The translations under genes were made by a program, and so were the position numbers. A stretch of DNA of 64,000 nucleotides from Thioalkalivibrio sp. K90mix (GTDB lineage: Bacteria; Pseudomonadota; Gammaproteobacteria; Ectothiorhodospirales; Ectothiorhodospiraceae), in assembly GCF_000025545.1 (NCBI RefSeq), contig NC_013889.1:2225501-2289500 (forward strand), read 5' to 3'. Positions 42,499 to 53,478 of the stretch are shown here, piece by piece. Numbering within the stretch: the first letter of the stretch is position 1; each line of letters begins with the position of its first letter. Below the pieces are notes generated by a model. The model did no database searches, was not told the DNA's origin, and saw nothing but the letters and a program-made list of their open reading frames with translations.

Positions 42499-42888
42499 TT
42501 AAACGCGGCGTTTCTTGGGCGGCCGGCAGCCGTTGTGGGGGATCGGGGTCACATCACTGATGTTGGTGATCTTGAACCCCGCGTTGTTCAGCGCACGTAC
42601 CGCCGACTCGCGACCCGGGCCCGGACCGCGCACCATCACATCGAGGTTCTTCACCCCATGCTCGGCCGCAGCCGAACCGGCGCGTTCCGCGGCCACCTGG
42701 GCTGCGAACGGGGTCGACTTGCGCGAGCCACGGAAGCCGGAGCCACCGGAGGTCGCCCAGCTGATCGTGTTGCCCTGACGATCGGTGATGGTGATGATCG
42801 TATTGTTGAACGTGGCGTACACGTGTGCCACGCCCTCGGCGATATTTTTGCGGACCTTTTTCTTGGTCCGGGTCTGCGCTTGTGCCAT
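42499..42888 (-). CDS. rpsK: 30S ribosomal protein S11
   Basis: Platform protein near the E site, of 129 aa. Conserved are [18 protein letters not shown], the [15 protein letters not shown] loop and the C-terminal [18 protein letters not shown]. It sits 15 bp before rpsD. Confidence 0.98.
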   Translation of the reverse strand: MAQAQTRTKKKVRKNIAEGVAHVYATFNNTIITITDRQGNTISWATSGGSGFRGSRKSTPFAAQVAAERAGSAAAEHGVKNLDVMVRGPGPGRESAVRALNNAGFKITNISDVTPIPHNGCRPPKKRRV

Positions 42889-42909
42889 GTACCTGTGATC
42901 CCAGTCTGA

Positions 42910-43266
42910 TTACTTACGAATCGGGCGACGCGGGCCCTTGCGGGTCCGGGCGTTCGTCTGCGTCTGCTGGCCGCGCAGCGGCAGGCCGCGACGATGACGC
43001 ACCCCGCGATAGCAGCCCAGATCCATCAACCGCTTGATGTTCATGCTGATCTCGCGACGCAGATCCCCTTCCACCGGAATGCGATCGATCTGCGCACGCA
43101 GAGCGTCGACTTCGGCATCGGTCAGATCCCGCACCTTGATTTCCGGACGCACACCGGCGGCCTCGCAGATCTGGCGGGCCCGAGTCGGGCCAATGCCATA
43201 GATCGCGGTCAGCGCAACCACGGTGTGCTTCTGGTCAGGAATATTGATTCCAGCGACGCGAGCCAT
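42910..43266 (-). CDS. rpsM: 30S ribosomal protein S13
   Basis: Head protein that forms bridges to the 50S subunit, 118 aa. It begins [19 protein letters not shown] and has [20 protein letters not shown] near the C-terminus. It is the first gene of the alpha operon after rpmJ. The 66 bp upstream contain a candidate promoter and a short GC stem. Confidence 0.98.
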   Translation of the reverse strand: MARVAGINIPDQKHTVVALTAIYGIGPTRARQICEAAGVRPEIKVRDLTDAEVDALRAQIDRIPVEGDLRREISMNIKRLMDLGCYRGVRHRRGLPLRGQQTQTNARTRKGPRRPIRK

Positions 43267-43300
43267 CCAACATCTCCATCAGAAACCGGCAAAGCCGGCT

Positions 43301-43329
43301 ATAGTAGCAATGAATACCAGTGACGCCAA
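43301..43329 (-). promoter_or_regulatory. Candidate alpha-operon promoter and leader stem
   Basis: On the minus strand TTGGCG (43324-43329) and TACTAT (43301-43306) are 17 bp apart, and TGC precedes the -10. Transcription would start near 43294, where a GCCGGC-TTT-GCCGG stem lies, about 28 bases before rpsM. Hexamers are imperfect, but spacing and position fit. Confidence 0.45.
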
Positions 43330-43332
43330 GCC

Positions 43333-43446
43333 TTAGCCCTGGCGTTGCTTGTGGCGCTTGTCCGAGCAAATCACGCGGACCACGCCATTACGCCGGATCA
43401 CCTTGCAGTTGCGGCAGATCGGCTTTACGGATGCCCGTACCTTCAT
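43333..43446 (-). CDS. rpmJ: 50S ribosomal protein L36 (zinc-binding form)
   Basis: A 37 aa protein read directly from the sequence: [19 protein letters not shown], then [18 protein letters not shown]11, C14, C27 and H32 are the zinc ligands, so this is the C+ form. It lies between secY and rpsM, the standard end of the spc operon. Confidence 0.97.
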   Translation of the reverse strand: MKVRASVKPICRNCKVIRRNGVVRVICSDKRHKQRQG

Positions 43447-43482
43447 GGTCTTTCTCCTTCAACGGATTCCCAACGGGATGGT

Positions 43483-44829
43483 CTAGCGGATCCCGGTCCC
43501 GCCGAACCCCTTCAGATTCGCCTTTTTCATCAATCCTTCGTATTGGTGCGACACCAGGTGCGATTGCAACTGGGCCATGAAGTCCATCACCACGATCACG
43601 ATGATCAGCAGCGACGTCCCACCAAAGTAGAAGGGCACGTTCCAGTACAGGATCAGGAACTCCGGAAGCAGACACACGGCGGTAATGTACACCGCACCCA
43701 CCGCGGTCAACCGGGTCATGACCCCGTCGATAAACCGTTCCGTCTGGACGCCCGGCCGGATCCCCGGGATAAAGGCGCCCTGCTTCTTCAGGTTTTCCGC
43801 CGTATCGCGCGAATTGAACACCAGCGCGGTATAGAAGAAACAGAAGAAAATGATGGCCGCCGCGTAGAAGCCCACGTACAGCGGCTGACCAGGCGCGAGC
43901 GTCGTCGACAGCTCGCGCAGCCAGTCCATGCCTTCCGCCTGCCCAAACCATTGCCCCAGGGTCGAGGGGAACAGAATGATACTCGACGCGAAGATCGGCG
44001 GGATCACGCCCGCCATGTTCAGCTTCAGCGGCAGGTGCGAGGACTGGCCACCGACGACCTTTCTTCCGACCTGACGCTTGGCGTAGTTGATCGTGACCCG
44101 CCGCTGCCCGCGTTCGACAAACACCACGAAGGCGGTCACCGCCAGCGCCAGCACGATCAGGATCACCACAAATGCCGCCGCCAGCTCACCGGTACGCGCC
44201 AGTTCCAGGGTCCCGCCAATGGCACCCGGCAGACCCGCCACGATCCCGGCGAAGATAATAATCGAGATCCCGTTGCCAATGCCGCGTTCGGTGATCTGTT
44301 CGCCCAGCCACATCAGGAACAACGTCCCGGTCACCAGCGATACGACCACCGTGAAGATAAAGATCGGGCCCGGGTTCAGCGCCATCGGCATCCCCTGAAT
44401 GGTCTGGCCGTTCAGCGCGATCCCGATCCCAATACTCTGAAACAGCGCCAGCGCCACGGTCCCGTAGCGCGTGTACTGCGTAATCTTGCGGCGGCCTTGC
44501 TCGCCTTCCTTCTTCAGCTGTTGCAGCGCGGGCACGGTCGCGGCCAGCAACTGCATAATGATCGCGGCCGAGATATACGGCATCACCCCGAGGGCGAAGA
44601 TCGACAGCCGCTCCAGCGCACCTCCGGAAAACATGTTGAACATGTCCAGGATCGTGCCGCTTTGCTGTTCGAAGAACTGCGATACGGCGACCGGGTTGAT
44701 CCCCGGCACCGGGATGAACGTCCCGATGCGGTAGACGACCAGAGCGCCCAGCACGAACAGCAGGCGTTGACGCAACTCGGTAAAGCCGGTGAGCCCGCCA
44801 CCGGATCGTGCTGTCGCTCCACGCGCCAT
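43483..44829 (-). CDS. secY: Preprotein translocase channel SecY
   Basis: Central pore of the Sec translocon. The 448 aa protein has ten membrane segments. Conserved parts are the plug/segment-2 region ([17 protein letters not shown]), [22 protein letters not shown] and the cytosolic loop 5 ribosome/SecA contact ([16 protein letters not shown]). The start touches the rplO stop. The full spc order rplO-secY-rpmJ is kept. Confidence 0.98.
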   Translation of the reverse strand: MARGATARSGGGLTGFTELRQRLLFVLGALVVYRIGTFIPVPGINPVAVSQFFEQQSGTILDMFNMFSGGALERLSIFALGVMPYISAAIIMQLLAATVPALQQLKKEGEQGRRKITQYTRYGTVALALFQSIGIGIALNGQTIQGMPMALNPGPIFIFTVVVSLVTGTLFLMWLGEQITERGIGNGISIIIFAGIVAGLPGAIGGTLELARTGELAAAFVVILIVLALAVTAFVVFVERGQRRVTINYAKRQVGRKVVGGQSSHLPLKLNMAGVIPPIFASSIILFPSTLGQWFGQAEGMDWLRELSTTLAPGQPLYVGFYAAAIIFFCFFYTALVFNSRDTAENLKKQGAFIPGIRPGVQTERFIDGVMTRLTAVGAVYITAVCLLPEFLILYWNVPFYFGGTSLLIIVIVVMDFMAQLQSHLVSHQYEGLMKKANLKGFGGTGIR

Positions 44830-45263
44830 TATTCGGCCTCGACGCTCCCGCCGGCCGCCTCAATGGCTGCCTTGGCCCCCTTGGTCACGCCCACGCCCTT
44901 GACGACGCAGGCCTGGGTGACTTCACCGGACGCAAAGATCTTCGCGGTCTGGGTAATCTCGGGGATCACGCCGGCCTTCTTCAGGCTCTCCAGCGTAATC
45001 TCGCCGTCGACCTTGGCCAGTTCACTCAGGCGCACCTCGGCCGAATAGCGCTGCTTGCGCGAACGAAAGCCCACCTTGGGCAGACGGCGCTGCAACGGCA
45101 TCTGGCCGCCCTCGAATCCGGTCTTGGTGAAACCGCCCGAGCGGGACTTCTGGCCCTTGTGGCCACGACCGCCGGTCTTGCCCAGACCGGAGCCGATACC
45201 ACGACCCACACGCTTGCCCGGCTTGCGGGCGCCGGCGGGACTGGAAATATCGTTGAGTCGCAT
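44829..45263 (-). CDS. rplO: 50S ribosomal protein L15
   Basis: Late-assembly 50S protein of 144 aa with the Gly/Arg-rich N-terminal extension [20 protein letters not shown] and a globular C-terminal part ending [13 protein letters not shown]. Its stop shares a base with the secY start. Confidence 0.98.
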   Translation of the reverse strand: MRLNDISSPAGARKPGKRVGRGIGSGLGKTGGRGHKGQKSRSGGFTKTGFEGGQMPLQRRLPKVGFRSRKQRYSAEVRLSELAKVDGEITLESLKKAGVIPEITQTAKIFASGEVTQACVVKGVGVTKGAKAAIEAAGGSVEAE

Positions 45264-45266
45264 AGG

Positions 45267-45446
45267 TCAGACTTCCTCTACCTTCAGCAGGTACGACACC
45301 TTGCGGACCATGCCGAGATTCTCGGGGGTGGCCTCGATCACAGAGGTGCTGTGGGTCTTGCGCAGGCCGAGGCCGCGGACACAGGCCTTGTGGTTCTTCA
45401 GCCGTCCGGCGGTGCTGCGCACCAGGGTCAGTTTCAGCTTGCTCAT
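45267..45446 (-). CDS. rpmD: 50S ribosomal protein L30
   Basis: A 59 aa protein beginning [20 protein letters not shown] with the family [20 protein letters not shown]. The ORF is longer upstream, but the ATG at 45446 gives the standard L30 length and falls right after the rpsE stop. Confidence 0.97.
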   Translation of the reverse strand: MSKLKLTLVRSTAGRLKNHKACVRGLGLRKTHSTSVIEATPENLGMVRKVSYLLKVEEV

Positions 45447-45448
45447 GA

Positions 45449-45955
45449 CTAGCTCGTCACTTCGTCGACAGACTTGCCGCGCTTGGCAGCGACACGTTCC
45501 GGCGAGTTCACCTTCGTGAGCCCGTCGATGGTCGCCTGCACGACGTTGATCGGATTGCGCGAGCCAACACACTTGGCCAGCACGTTGTGCACACCCGCCA
45601 CTTCGAGCACCGCGCGCATCGCACCACCGGCGATGACACCCGTACCCTCGGAGGCCGGCTGCATGTAGACCTTGGCGGCGCCATGACGGCCGTTGACCGC
45701 ATAGTGCAGCGTGCCGTCCTTCAGTGACACATCGCGCATCTCCTGACGCGCCTGCTGCATCGCCTTCTGGATCGCCTGCGGGACCTCGCGGGCCTTGCCA
45801 TAGCCGAAGCCAACACGGCCTTCACCATCGCCCACCACGGTCAACGCGGCAAAGCGGAACTGGCGCCCGCCCTTGACCACCTTGGCCACGCGGTTCACGC
45901 CGATCAGCTTTTCCTGCAGGCCGTCGGTGGCTTCGCTTACATCATTACGTGCCAT
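45449..45955 (-). CDS. rpsE: 30S ribosomal protein S5
   Basis: Helps decoding accuracy and has helicase-like activity at the mRNA entry. The 168 aa protein contains [19 protein letters not shown] and [18 protein letters not shown], the double-stranded RNA-binding-like domain, and [19 protein letters not shown]. Confidence 0.98.
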   Translation of the reverse strand: MARNDVSEATDGLQEKLIGVNRVAKVVKGGRQFRFAALTVVGDGEGRVGFGYGKAREVPQAIQKAMQQARQEMRDVSLKDGTLHYAVNGRHGAAKVYMQPASEGTGVIAGGAMRAVLEVAGVHNVLAKCVGSRNPINVVQATIDGLTKVNSPERVAAKRGKSVDEVTS

Positions 45956-45982
45956 TTATCTTCTCCGGTGGGTCGCGTTGGA

Positions 45983-46333
45983 CTAGAACTGCAGGCCGTT
46001 TTCACGGGCGGCATCGGCCAGGGCCTTGACCCGTCCGTGATAACGAAAGCCCGCACGGTCGAACGCGACCTGTTCGATTCCGGCTTTCTTTGCGCGCTCG
46101 GCGATCGCCTGCCCGACGCGGGCCGCCGCTTCGGCGTTCCCGGTGTTGCCGGCGCTCTTCAGCTCCTTCTCGACGGTGGAGGCCGCAGCCACGACCGCGT
46201 CGCCCGAAGGGGCAATGATCTGCGCATACATGTGGCGGGGCGTCCGGTGAATACAGAGACGATGCACCCCCAGCTCGCGGATCTTGAACCGCGCGCGACG
46301 CGCCCTCTTAAGTCTGGCCTCTTTCTTGTCCAC
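45983..46333 (-). CDS. rplR: 50S ribosomal protein L18
   Basis: A 5S rRNA-binding protein of 116 aa. It starts [18 protein letters not shown] and ends [18 protein letters not shown] followed by AARENGLQF, the typical C-terminus. Confidence 0.98.
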   Translation of the reverse strand: MDKKEARLKRARRARFKIRELGVHRLCIHRTPRHMYAQIIAPSGDAVVAAASTVEKELKSAGNTGNAEAAARVGQAIAERAKKAGIEQVAFDRAGFRYHGRVKALADAARENGLQF

Positions 46334-46343
46334 TGGTGCCTAC

Positions 46344-46874
46344 CTACTTCTTCTTGGCTTCTTTACGCACAATGCGCTCGTCTTTGTACTTCACGCCCTT
46401 GCCCTTGTAGGGCTCCGGCGGGCGGAAGGCGCGAATGTTCGCAGCCACCTGGCCCACCTTCTGGCGATCCGTCCCCTTCACTACGACCTCGGTCGCGCTG
46501 GGCGTCTCGATCGTGACCCCTTCGGGCACTTCAAACTCGATCGGATGCGAGTAGCCCAGCGTCAGGTTCAGCTTCGCGCCCTGCATCTGCGCGCGGTAGC
46601 CGACGCCCACCAGCTCGAGCTTGCGCTCGAAGCCTTCACTCACGCCATGCACATGGTTGCCCAGGATGGCGCGGATCGTGCCCGCCAGGGCCGTGTTCTT
46701 GGCGTGCTCGTTGGGCTTGACCTGAACGACACCGTCTTCAACGGCGACCGTGACGGCCTCGGGGCAGCTCAGCTGCAACTCGCCCTTCGGGCCCTTGACC
46801 TTGATCTCGCCGTCCGCCTGCTCCACGGCCACGCCGTTGGGCAGCTTGATCGGCAGGTTTGCAATGCGCGACAT
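46344..46874 (-). CDS. rplF: 50S ribosomal protein L6
   Basis: A 176 aa protein near the sarcin-ricin loop, starting [19 protein letters not shown], with [20 protein letters not shown] and the C-terminal [20 protein letters not shown]. The ORF extends 23 codons further, but the family start is ATG 46874. Confidence 0.98.
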   Translation of the reverse strand: MSRIANLPIKLPNGVAVEQADGEIKVKGPKGELQLSCPEAVTVAVEDGVVQVKPNEHAKNTALAGTIRAILGNHVHGVSEGFERKLELVGVGYRAQMQGAKLNLTLGYSHPIEFEVPEGVTIETPSATEVVVKGTDRQKVGQVAANIRAFRPPEPYKGKGVKYKDERIVRKEAKKK

Positions 46875-46884
46875 GGCTGATTCC

Positions 46885-47277
46885 TCAGTAAATCTTGCAG
46901 AGGACCTCGCCGCCCTGGCCGGCGGCCCGGGCTGCGCGATCACTCATGACACCCTGCGGCGTGGAAATCACCGCGACACCGAGCCCCTGGTTAATGCGCG
47001 GGAGCTCATCCTTGCCGCGGTAGATCCGCAAGCCCGGGCGGGAGATCCGTTCAACGCTCTCGATGACCGGACGCCCCTCGAAATATTTCAGCTTCACCAC
47101 CAGCTTCTTCTGCGCGGCCTCGCCGTCCACCTGGACGTCGCCCACATAGCCCTCGTCGGCAAACACCTTGAGGATTCGCTCCTTGGCCTTGCTGAACGGG
47201 ATCGCGACCTGCTCCTTGTTCGCGCGCTGCGCATTGCGCACGCGGGTCAGCATGTCGGAAATCGGATCGGTCATCAT
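46885..47277 (-). CDS. rpsH: 30S ribosomal protein S8
   Basis: Primary 16S binder and, in E. coli, the spc operon repressor (binds near rplE). The 130 aa protein has [20 protein letters not shown] and the C-terminal [20 protein letters not shown]. Two ATG codons (47277, 47274) are adjacent; either may serve. Confidence 0.98.
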   Translation of the reverse strand: MMTDPISDMLTRVRNAQRANKEQVAIPFSKAKERILKVFADEGYVGDVQVDGEAAQKKLVVKLKYFEGRPVIESVERISRPGLRIYRGKDELPRINQGLGVAVISTPQGVMSDRAARAAGQGGEVLCKIY

Positions 47278-47290
47278 TGCTTCTGTCTCC

Positions 47291-47596
47291 TTACCAGCTC
47301 GACTTGCGCAGGCCCGGGATTTCGCCCTTCATGGCGTGCTCCCGCAGCTTGTTCCGCCCAAGACCGAACCGACGGTAATAACCTTTCGGGCGACCGGTGA
47401 CGCCACAGCGGTTGGTCTGTCGCACCGCCGCGGAGTCGCGCGGCAGTTTCTGCAATGCATGCATCGCGGCCAGGCGTTCCTCGGAGGACTTGGTTTCGTC
47501 CACCAGGATGGCCTTCAGTTCCGCACGCTTTGCGGCATATTTCTGGACCAGACGGGCGCGCTTTTTCTCGCGCTCGATCATCGATGTCTTCGCCAT
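47291..47596 (-). CDS. rpsN: 30S ribosomal protein S14 (zinc-free long form)
   Basis: A 101 aa S14 beginning [20 protein letters not shown] with [20 protein letters not shown] and ending LRKSSW. It lacks the paired CxxC sites of the short zinc form, so it is the C- type, while L36 in the same operon is zinc-binding. Confidence 0.98.
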   Translation of the reverse strand: MAKTSMIEREKKRARLVQKYAAKRAELKAILVDETKSSEERLAAMHALQKLPRDSAAVRQTNRCGVTGRPKGYYRRFGLGRNKLREHAMKGEIPGLRKSSW

Positions 47597-47609
47597 GTGC
47601 GCCTACCTC

Positions 47610-48149
47610 TTAGTTCCGGAACGGGAAACGGAAGGCTTCTAGCAGGGCCTTGGCTTCCTCGTCCGTCTTCGCGCTGGTTGTGATCGTGATGTCCATGCCG
47701 CGAATCTTGTCGACACGGTCATAATCAATCTCGGGAAAGATGATCTGTTCCTTGATACCCATGGAGTAGTTCCCACGGCCATCGAACGCCTTGGCACTGA
47801 AACCACGGAAGTCTCGCACGCGCGGCAACGCCACGTTGATCAGGCGATCGAGGAACTCGTACATCTGCCGGCTACGAAGGGTCACCTTGCAACCGATCGG
47901 ATAGCCGTCACGGATCTTGAACCCGGCGATCGACTTGCGGGCCTTCGTCACCACGGGCTTCTGCCCGGCGATGGCCGTCATGTCACTGACCGCGTGCTCA
48001 ATGATCTTCTTGTCCGCAACTGCATCACCCAGACCCATATTCAGGGTCACCTTGGTGACACGCGGGATCTCCATCACGTTGGCATAGCTGAACTGCTTCT
48101 GCAGCGCCTGCTTCACGTTGGATTCGTATTCTTCTCTCAAGCGTTCCAT
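47610..48149 (-). CDS. rplE: 50S ribosomal protein L5
   Basis: A 5S rRNA binder of 179 aa. ATG at 48149 starts [16 protein letters not shown]; conserved parts are [36 protein letters not shown] and [19 protein letters not shown]. The longer ORF overlaps rplX and is not real. Confidence 0.98.
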   Translation of the reverse strand: MERLREEYESNVKQALQKQFSYANVMEIPRVTKVTLNMGLGDAVADKKIIEHAVSDMTAIAGQKPVVTKARKSIAGFKIRDGYPIGCKVTLRSRQMYEFLDRLINVALPRVRDFRGFSAKAFDGRGNYSMGIKEQIIFPEIDYDRVDKIRGMDITITTSAKTDEEAKALLEAFRFPFRN

Positions 48150-48165
48150 AAACCGTCCGTCCGCG

Positions 48166-48480
48166 TTATGCGTCCACGACCTCGCCGTTCGATCGGAAGA
48201 CACGCACCTTGCGGCCGTCTTCCAGGGTCTTGAACGACACGCGATCACCCTTGTCGGTTGCCGGGTTGAAGAGCATCACATTGGAGACATCGATCGGCAT
48301 TTCCTTCTCGATGATCCCGCCACCGATCCCGCGCTGCGGATTCGGCTTCTGATGCTTCTTCACCATGTTGATGTTCTGGACCAGGACCTTGCCTTCCAGC
48401 ACCTTGATGATGGTGCCGCGACGGCCCTTGTCCTTTCCTGCGATCACGACGACGTCGTCGCCTTTGCGAATCTTATTCAT
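48166..48480 (-). CDS. rplX: 50S ribosomal protein L24
   Basis: Assembly initiator of 104 aa with the KOW motif near the N-terminus ([19 protein letters not shown]) and [15 protein letters not shown]-type stretch (here [19 protein letters not shown]). Confidence 0.98.
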   Translation of the reverse strand: MNKIRKGDDVVVIAGKDKGRRGTIIKVLEGKVLVQNINMVKKHQKPNPQRGIGGGIIEKEMPIDVSNVMLFNPATDKGDRVSFKTLEDGRKVRVFRSNGEVVDA

Positions 48481-48487
48481 GACGACC

Positions 48488-48856
48488 TCACAGCACTTCC
48501 GGGGCGAGGGAGATGATCTTCATGTACTTCTCCCCTCGCAGTTCACGCGTCACCGGCCCGAAGATACGAGTGCCGATCGGCTGATGCTGATTGTTCAGCA
48601 GCACCGCCGCATTGCGGTCGAAACGAATGATCGAACCATCGGGGCGCCGAACACCCGCGGCGGTGCGCACGACGACCGCATTGTAGACGTCGCCTTTCTT
48701 GACTTTGCCTCGCGGGATGGCGTCCTTGACGCTCACCTTGATCACATCGCCCACGCGTGCATAGCGACGGTGCGAGCCACCCAGCACCTTAATGCACTGG
48801 ATGCGACGGGCGCCGCTGTTGTCGGCGGCCTCGAGAACGGTCTGCATTTGAATCAT
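48488..48856 (-). CDS. rplN: 50S ribosomal protein L14
   Basis: A 122 aa subunit-interface protein and the docking site of RsfS, which is also encoded in this window. It starts [19 protein letters not shown] and contains [20 protein letters not shown]. In E. coli it heads the spc operon; here the gap to rpsQ is only 21 bp, so no separate leader is evident. Confidence 0.98.
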   Translation of the reverse strand: MIQMQTVLEAADNSGARRIQCIKVLGGSHRRYARVGDVIKVSVKDAIPRGKVKKGDVYNAVVVRTAAGVRRPDGSIIRFDRNAAVLLNNQHQPIGTRIFGPVTRELRGEKYMKIISLAPEVL

Positions 48857-48877
48857 GACTTCTCTCCCAGCGGCCGA

Positions 48878-49144
48878 TTAGAGCGCGTCGTGCCCGACCA
48901 CTTCGATCAGGGCAAAGCGCTTCTGCTTGGACATCGGCCGGCACTCACGGATACGCACCCGGTCCCCCATGCGCGAGACATTTTCCTCGTCATGGACGTG
49001 CAGCTTGGTGCTGCGCCGAATGAACTTGCCATACAGCGGATGACGCACGCGGCGTTCGACCAGGACCGTGCGGGTCTTGTCCATCTTGTCGCTGATCACG
49101 CGCCCAACGACGGATCGCTGGGTTTTGGAGACTTGCTCGGTCAT
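48878..49144 (-). CDS. rpsQ: 30S ribosomal protein S17
   Basis: An 88 aa OB-fold protein: [20 protein letters not shown], the His-rich [20 protein letters not shown], then [18 protein letters not shown]. Primary 16S rRNA binder, last gene of the classical S10 group. Confidence 0.98.
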   Translation of the reverse strand: MTEQVSKTQRSVVGRVISDKMDKTRTVLVERRVRHPLYGKFIRRSTKLHVHDEENVSRMGDRVRIRECRPMSKQKRFALIEVVGHDAL

Positions 49145-49148
49145 CTTC

Positions 49149-49340
49149 TTAGCCTGCCTTTCGTTCGTTCATCAGCGTCTTGATCTGCGCGATCTCGCGC
49201 CGGACCTTGCCCACCCGATCGGGGCGCGCCAGCTGGCCGACGGCCTTCTGCATGCGCAGCCCGAACTGCTCCCTGTAGAGCGCCTCGAGCTCGGTGTTGA
49301 GCTCGTCGTCGGATTTCTTTCTCAGTTCGCTCGCTTTCAT
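49149..49340 (-). CDS. rpmC: 50S ribosomal protein L29
   Basis: A 63 aa two-helix protein near the exit tunnel: [20 protein letters not shown] and [22 protein letters not shown] at 49340 overlaps the rplP stop; its ribosome site AGGTGATG lies inside the rplP end. Confidence 0.97.
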   Translation of the reverse strand: MKASELRKKSDDELNTELEALYREQFGLRMQKAVGQLARPDRVGKVRREIAQIKTLMNERKAG

Positions 49341-49753
49341 CACATCACCTGCCGACGGGTAAACACCGTCTTCACCGGCAACTTGGCGGCCGCCAGACGC
49401 ATCGCCTCACGCGCCACGTCCTCGTGCACACCTTCCATTTCGTAGAGCATGCGACCAGGCTGCACCTTGCAGACCCAGTACTCGACGCCGCCCTTACCCT
49501 TACCCATACGGACTTCAAGCGGCTTCTTGGTCACCGGCACATCCGGGAACACCCGGATCCAGATCTTCCCGCCACGCTTGATGTGGCGGACCATCGCGCG
49601 ACGCGCGGCCTCGATCTGGCGGGCCGTAATGCGGCCCCGCTCGACGGCCTGCAGGCCGTATTCGCCGAAGCTGACCTTGGCGCCGGTCGAGGCCATGCCT
49701 CGGTTACGGCCCTTGAACTGCTTGCGGAACTTGGTTCTTTTTGGCTGCAGCAT
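49340..49753 (-). CDS. rplP: 50S ribosomal protein L16
   Basis: A 137 aa protein that contacts A-site tRNA. It starts [19 protein letters not shown]; conserved is [20 protein letters not shown], and the central [19 protein letters not shown] carries the loop near the peptidyl-transferase centre. Confidence 0.98.
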   Translation of the reverse strand: MLQPKRTKFRKQFKGRNRGMASTGAKVSFGEYGLQAVERGRITARQIEAARRAMVRHIKRGGKIWIRVFPDVPVTKKPLEVRMGKGKGGVEYWVCKVQPGRMLYEMEGVHEDVAREAMRLAAAKLPVKTVFTRRQVM

Positions 49754-49765
49754 GATCTTTCAGTC

Positions 49766-50446
49766 CTAGCTCGCGTTGGCGGCGGCACGGGTCCCTTCGG
49801 TCGGCTCCAGGCCAAAGACCTCGCCCTTGAAGATCCACACCTTCACGCCAATGATCCCGTAGGTGGTCCGCGCTTCCGCAAACCCGTAGTCGATATCGGC
49901 ACGCAGGGTATGCAGCGGCACGCGGCCTTCGCGGTACCATTCGGAGCGCGCAATCTCGGCGCCGTTCAGGCGGCCAGACACGTGCACCTTGATGCCCTGG
50001 GCCCCAAGGCGCATCGCGTTCCCGACGGCGCGCTTCATCGCACGCCGGAACATGATGCGGCGTTCCAGCTGCTGGGCGATCCCTTCGGCGACCAACTGGG
50101 CCTCGATCTCGGGCTTGCGCACTTCTTCGATGTTGATCTTGACCGTTCCTTTCTCCAGCCCGGTCTCGCGTGCCACGTCCTGGCGGAGCTTCTCGATGTC
50201 CTCGCCCTTCTTGCCAATCACGATCCCGGGACGCGCGGTCTGGATCGTAATGTGCGCGGCCTTGGCCGGGCGCGAGATACTGATGCGGCTTACCGACGCG
50301 TGGGCCAGTTTCTTCTGCAGAAACTCGCGCAGCTTGATGTCGTTGTTCAACGTTTCGCCAAATTCGCGACCGTCGGCGTACCAGGTGGCCGACCACGGGC
50401 GAGAGATGCCCAGGCGGATGCCGGTCGGATGTACTTTCTGACCCAT
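49766..50446 (-). CDS. rpsC: 30S ribosomal protein S3
   Basis: Lines the mRNA entry. The 226 aa protein starts [18 protein letters not shown], has the KH domain [19 protein letters not shown] and the C-terminal [17 protein letters not shown]. It sits 2 bp after rplV. Confidence 0.98.
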   Translation of the reverse strand: MGQKVHPTGIRLGISRPWSATWYADGREFGETLNNDIKLREFLQKKLAHASVSRISISRPAKAAHITIQTARPGIVIGKKGEDIEKLRQDVARETGLEKGTVKINIEEVRKPEIEAQLVAEGIAQQLERRIMFRRAMKRAVGNAMRLGAQGIKVHVSGRLNGAEIARSEWYREGRVPLHTLRADIDYGFAEARTTYGIIGVKVWIFKGEVFGLEPTEGTRAAANAS

Positions 50447-50448
50447 GC

Positions 50449-50787
50449 TTAGGCTCCCTTCTCGCTGACGCCGATGACGATATGGCTGGTACGCTTGAGG
50501 ATGCGGTTACCGCGGCCCTTGGCACGCGCATGCATCCGCTTGAGCACCGGCCCTTCATCGACCTGGATGCGCGAGATGCGCAGCTCGTCGATATCAGCGC
50601 CGTCGTTGTTCTCCGCGTTCGCGATCGCCGACTCCAGCACCTTCTTCACAATGGCAGCCGGCTTTTTCGCGCTGAACGTGAGCTCGTTGAGCGCTTCCTC
50701 GACCCGCAGGCCCCGCACCTGGTCAGCGACCAGGCGGGCCTTTTGCGGGGAGATCCGCGCGAAACGCAGTTTTGCAATCGTTTCCAT
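50449..50787 (-). CDS. rplV: 50S ribosomal protein L22
   Basis: A 112 aa protein whose beta-hairpin lines the exit tunnel. It has [38 protein letters not shown] and [19 protein letters not shown], which forms the hairpin tip; no deletion of the type linked to macrolide resistance is seen. Confidence 0.98.
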   Translation of the reverse strand: METIAKLRFARISPQKARLVADQVRGLRVEEALNELTFSAKKPAAIVKKVLESAIANAENNDGADIDELRISRIQVDEGPVLKRMHARAKGRGNRILKRTSHIVIGVSEKGA

Positions 50788-50796
50788 CGTTCGTCC

Positions 50797-51069
50797 TCAG
50801 CGCGACTTCTTGTTCGCGATATGACCCTTGAAGGTCCGCGTCAAGGCAAATTCGCCCAGCTTGTGGCCCACCATGTTCTCGTTGACGAGGACAGGCACGT
50901 GCTGCCGGCCGTTGTGGACGGCGATGGTCAGCCCGACCATTTGCGGGATGATCATCGAACGCCGAGACCAGGTCTTGATCGGTCGACGATCGTTCTTCTC
51001 GACCGCGTCTTCCACCTTCTTGCGCAGGTGATGGTCGACGAACGGGCCTTTCTTCAGTGAACGCGGCAT
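50797..51069 (-). CDS. rpsS: 30S ribosomal protein S19
   Basis: A 90 aa head protein: [40 protein letters not shown] and [20 protein letters not shown]. All family motifs are intact. Confidence 0.98.
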   Translation of the reverse strand: MPRSLKKGPFVDHHLRKKVEDAVEKNDRRPIKTWSRRSMIIPQMVGLTIAVHNGRQHVPVLVNENMVGHKLGEFALTRTFKGHIANKKSR

Positions 51070-51081
51070 GCTGGGACTCCG

Positions 51082-51903
51082 TTACTTCTTACGCCGACGC
51101 ACGATCATGCCGTCGGTACGCTTGTTATTGCGGGTCTTGTAACCCTTGGTCGGACGACCCCACGGGGTCACCGGATGACGGCCGAAGTTGCGGCCTTCGC
51201 CACCACCATGCGGGTGGTCGACCGGGTTCATGGCGGTACCACGCACAGTCGGACGAACACCCTTCCAGCGCTTCGCGCCGGCCTTGCCGTACTTCTTCAG
51301 GCTGTGCTCGGAATGACCGACTTCGCCCACCACGGCGCGGCACTCGGACAGGACGCGGCGCATCTCGCCCGAACCCAGGCGCAGGGTCGCGTGCTGCCCT
51401 TCACGGGCCACGACCTGTGCGGACGTCCCGGCGGACCGGACCATCTGGGCGCCCTTGCCGGGCTTGAGCTCGACACAATGGACCGTGGTACCGACCGGAA
51501 TCGAGCGCAGCGGCATCGCGTTGCCCGGGCGAATCGGGGCCTGGTTTCCACTCGCGACCTGGTCGCCCTGGTTCAGACCCTTCGGCGCGATGATGTAGCG
51601 ACGCTCGCCGTCGGCGTACAGCAACAGGGCCAGGTGGGCGCTGCGGTTCGGATCATACTCCAGACGCTCGACCCGCGCCGGCACGTTGTCCTTGTTGCGC
51701 TTGAAGTCGACCACGCGGTAACGCTGCTTGTGCCCGCCCCCCACGTGCCGCGTCGTAATACGGCCCGTATTGTTACGGCCGCCGGTGCGGGTCTTTTTCT
51801 CGACCAGCGCGGCATGCGGCGCACCCTTGTACAGGTTGTCGCCACGGATCTGTACCGCGTGACGACGACCGGCCGAAGTCGGATTCGTCTTGATAATCGC
51901 CAT
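51082..51903 (-). CDS. rplB: 50S ribosomal protein L2
   Basis: A 273 aa primary 23S rRNA binder needed for peptidyl-transferase assembly. It has [20 protein letters not shown] and, near the C-terminus, [20 protein letters not shown] with the conserved histidine of the [10 protein letters not shown] loop. Confidence 0.98.
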   Translation of the reverse strand: MAIIKTNPTSAGRRHAVQIRGDNLYKGAPHAALVEKKTRTGGRNNTGRITTRHVGGGHKQRYRVVDFKRNKDNVPARVERLEYDPNRSAHLALLLYADGERRYIIAPKGLNQGDQVASGNQAPIRPGNAMPLRSIPVGTTVHCVELKPGKGAQMVRSAGTSAQVVAREGQHATLRLGSGEMRRVLSECRAVVGEVGHSEHSLKKYGKAGAKRWKGVRPTVRGTAMNPVDHPHGGGEGRNFGRHPVTPWGRPTKGYKTRNNKRTDGMIVRRRKK

Positions 51904-51905
51904 GA

Positions 51906-52202
51906 CTAGACCTGGTCTCCTTCACCCATGTCGATGCTCTCGCCTTCGGCCAGCGCGACATAGGCCTTCTTCCAGTGATTGCGGCGCCCGAAGAGGCGGC
52001 CAAAGCGCTTCTTCTTGCCCTGCTGGTTCAGGGTGCGGACATTCTCGACCCGCACCTGGAACAGATGCTCGACCGCCGCCTTGATCTCTTCTTTGCTCGC
52101 ATCAGGCAGCACGCGGAAGACGTACTGACCGACTTCGCCGGCCATGGTGGATTTCTCGGAAACCACCGGGCCCTGAATTACCTGCATCAGACGCGCATTC
52201 AT
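51906..52202 (-). CDS. rplW: 50S ribosomal protein L23
   Basis: A 98 aa exit-tunnel protein and docking site for trigger factor and SRP. Conserved are [20 protein letters not shown] and [23 protein letters not shown] 52202 overlaps the rplD stop (ATGA). Confidence 0.97.
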   Translation of the reverse strand: MNARLMQVIQGPVVSEKSTMAGEVGQYVFRVLPDASKEEIKAAVEHLFQVRVENVRTLNQQGKKKRFGRLFGRRNHWKKAYVALAEGESIDMGEGDQV

Positions 52203-52804
52203 GCCAGCCACTCCTCAACCTTGCGGATCGCCGCCTCGGTCATCACGACCGTCTCCGCGCCGACCAGGTTGGCCGGGTTGATGCCGGCCACGTCGACGAC
52301 GTCGATGTGCGGGACGTTACCCAGCGCACGAGCGGTCATGTCATCGGCCTCGGCGAGAACGACCAGCCCCTTCGCGAGACCCAGCTCCTTGAGCTTGGCC
52401 ACGCCGTCGCGGGTCTTGCCCGATGCCACCGCGAAGTCAGCCACCACCTTCAGCCGCTCCTGACGGACCAGCTCGGAGAGGATCGAGGCCATCGCGGCGC
52501 GATACATTTTCTTGTTCAGCTTCTGCGAAAAGTCCCGGGTGCGCGCGGCGAAAACCTTCCCGCCACCGGTCCACAGCGGACTGCGGATCGTACCGGCCCG
52601 GGCGCGGCCCGTACCTTTCTGGCGAAACGGCTTCGCACCACCGCCGCTCACGTCGGAGCGCGTCTTCTGCGCACGGGTTCCCTGGCGCTGCCCCGCGAGG
52701 AACGCGACCACGCTCTGGTGGACCAGCGACTCGTTGAAGTCGCGCTCGAAGCACACGGGCGACAACTCCACGCTGGCACCGGTATCGGCTGTCGTTACTT
52801 GCAT
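52199..52804 (-). CDS. rplD: 50S ribosomal protein L4
   Basis: A 201 aa protein with an extended tunnel loop ([20 protein letters not shown]). In E. coli it also represses the S10 operon through the leader upstream of rpsJ. Here tuf and rpsJ are only 5 bp apart, so that leader is missing. ATG 52804 follows the rplC stop. Confidence 0.97.
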   Translation of the reverse strand: MQVTTADTGASVELSPVCFERDFNESLVHQSVVAFLAGQRQGTRAQKTRSDVSGGGAKPFRQKGTGRARAGTIRSPLWTGGGKVFAARTRDFSQKLNKKMYRAAMASILSELVRQERLKVVADFAVASGKTRDGVAKLKELGLAKGLVVLAEADDMTARALGNVPHIDVVDVAGINPANLVGAETVVMTEAAIRKVEEWLA

Positions 52805-52809
52805 TGTCT

Positions 52810-53454
52810 TCAACCCTTCGCCTTGACGGCCGGACGAATCATCACGTCAGTGCTGGGCGCACCCGGCACCGCGCCCTGGATCAGCACGAGGCTGCGATCC
52901 GCATCCACCCGAACAACCTTCAGGTTCTGGATCGTCTTGCGCTCGGCGCCCATGTGGCCCGCCATCTTCTTGCCCTTGAACACACGACCCGGGCTCTGGT
53001 TCTGCCCGATCGAACCCGGGGCGCGGTGCGCCAGCGAGTTACCGTGGGTCGCGTCTTGCGTGCGGAAGTTATGACGCTTGACCGCACCCTGGAAACCCTT
53101 GCCCTTGCTCTGAGAGGTCACGTCAACGACCTGACCTTCCTCAAAGCGATCGACCGTGATGGCGTCACCCGGGGCCAGGCCCTCGAGCTCATCCGCTTCA
53201 ACACGGAATTCCCAGAGACCGCGCCCAGGCTCGACCGAGGCCGCCGCATAGTGCCCCGCTTCGGGCTTGCTGACCCGGGACGCCTTGCGTGCGCCGGCCG
53301 TCACCTGGACCGCGTTGTAGCCGTCGCCTTCGCTGCGCTTGATCTGGACCACGCGATTGTTGTCCACCTGCAGCACAGTCACCGGCACGGAGACGCCGTC
53401 GTCAGTGAAGACGCGGCTCATGCCTAGTTTGCGACCGATGAGTCCAATGGCCAT
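52810..53454 (-). CDS. rplC: 50S ribosomal protein L3
   Basis: A 214 aa early-assembly protein starting [20 protein letters not shown]. The long loop reaching the peptidyl-transferase centre contains [20 protein letters not shown] and [19 protein letters not shown]. The Gln methylated by PrmB in relatives lies in this loop. ATG at 53454 is the family start; the ORF upstream lies in the spacer. Confidence 0.98.
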   Translation of the reverse strand: MAIGLIGRKLGMSRVFTDDGVSVPVTVLQVDNNRVVQIKRSEGDGYNAVQVTAGARKASRVSKPEAGHYAAASVEPGRGLWEFRVEADELEGLAPGDAITVDRFEEGQVVDVTSQSKGKGFQGAVKRHNFRTQDATHGNSLAHRAPGSIGQNQSPGRVFKGKKMAGHMGAERKTIQNLKVVRVDADRSLVLIQGAVPGAPSTDVMIRPAVKAKG

Positions 53455-53478
53455 TGCAAAACCCCTTCCGTATCGAAC

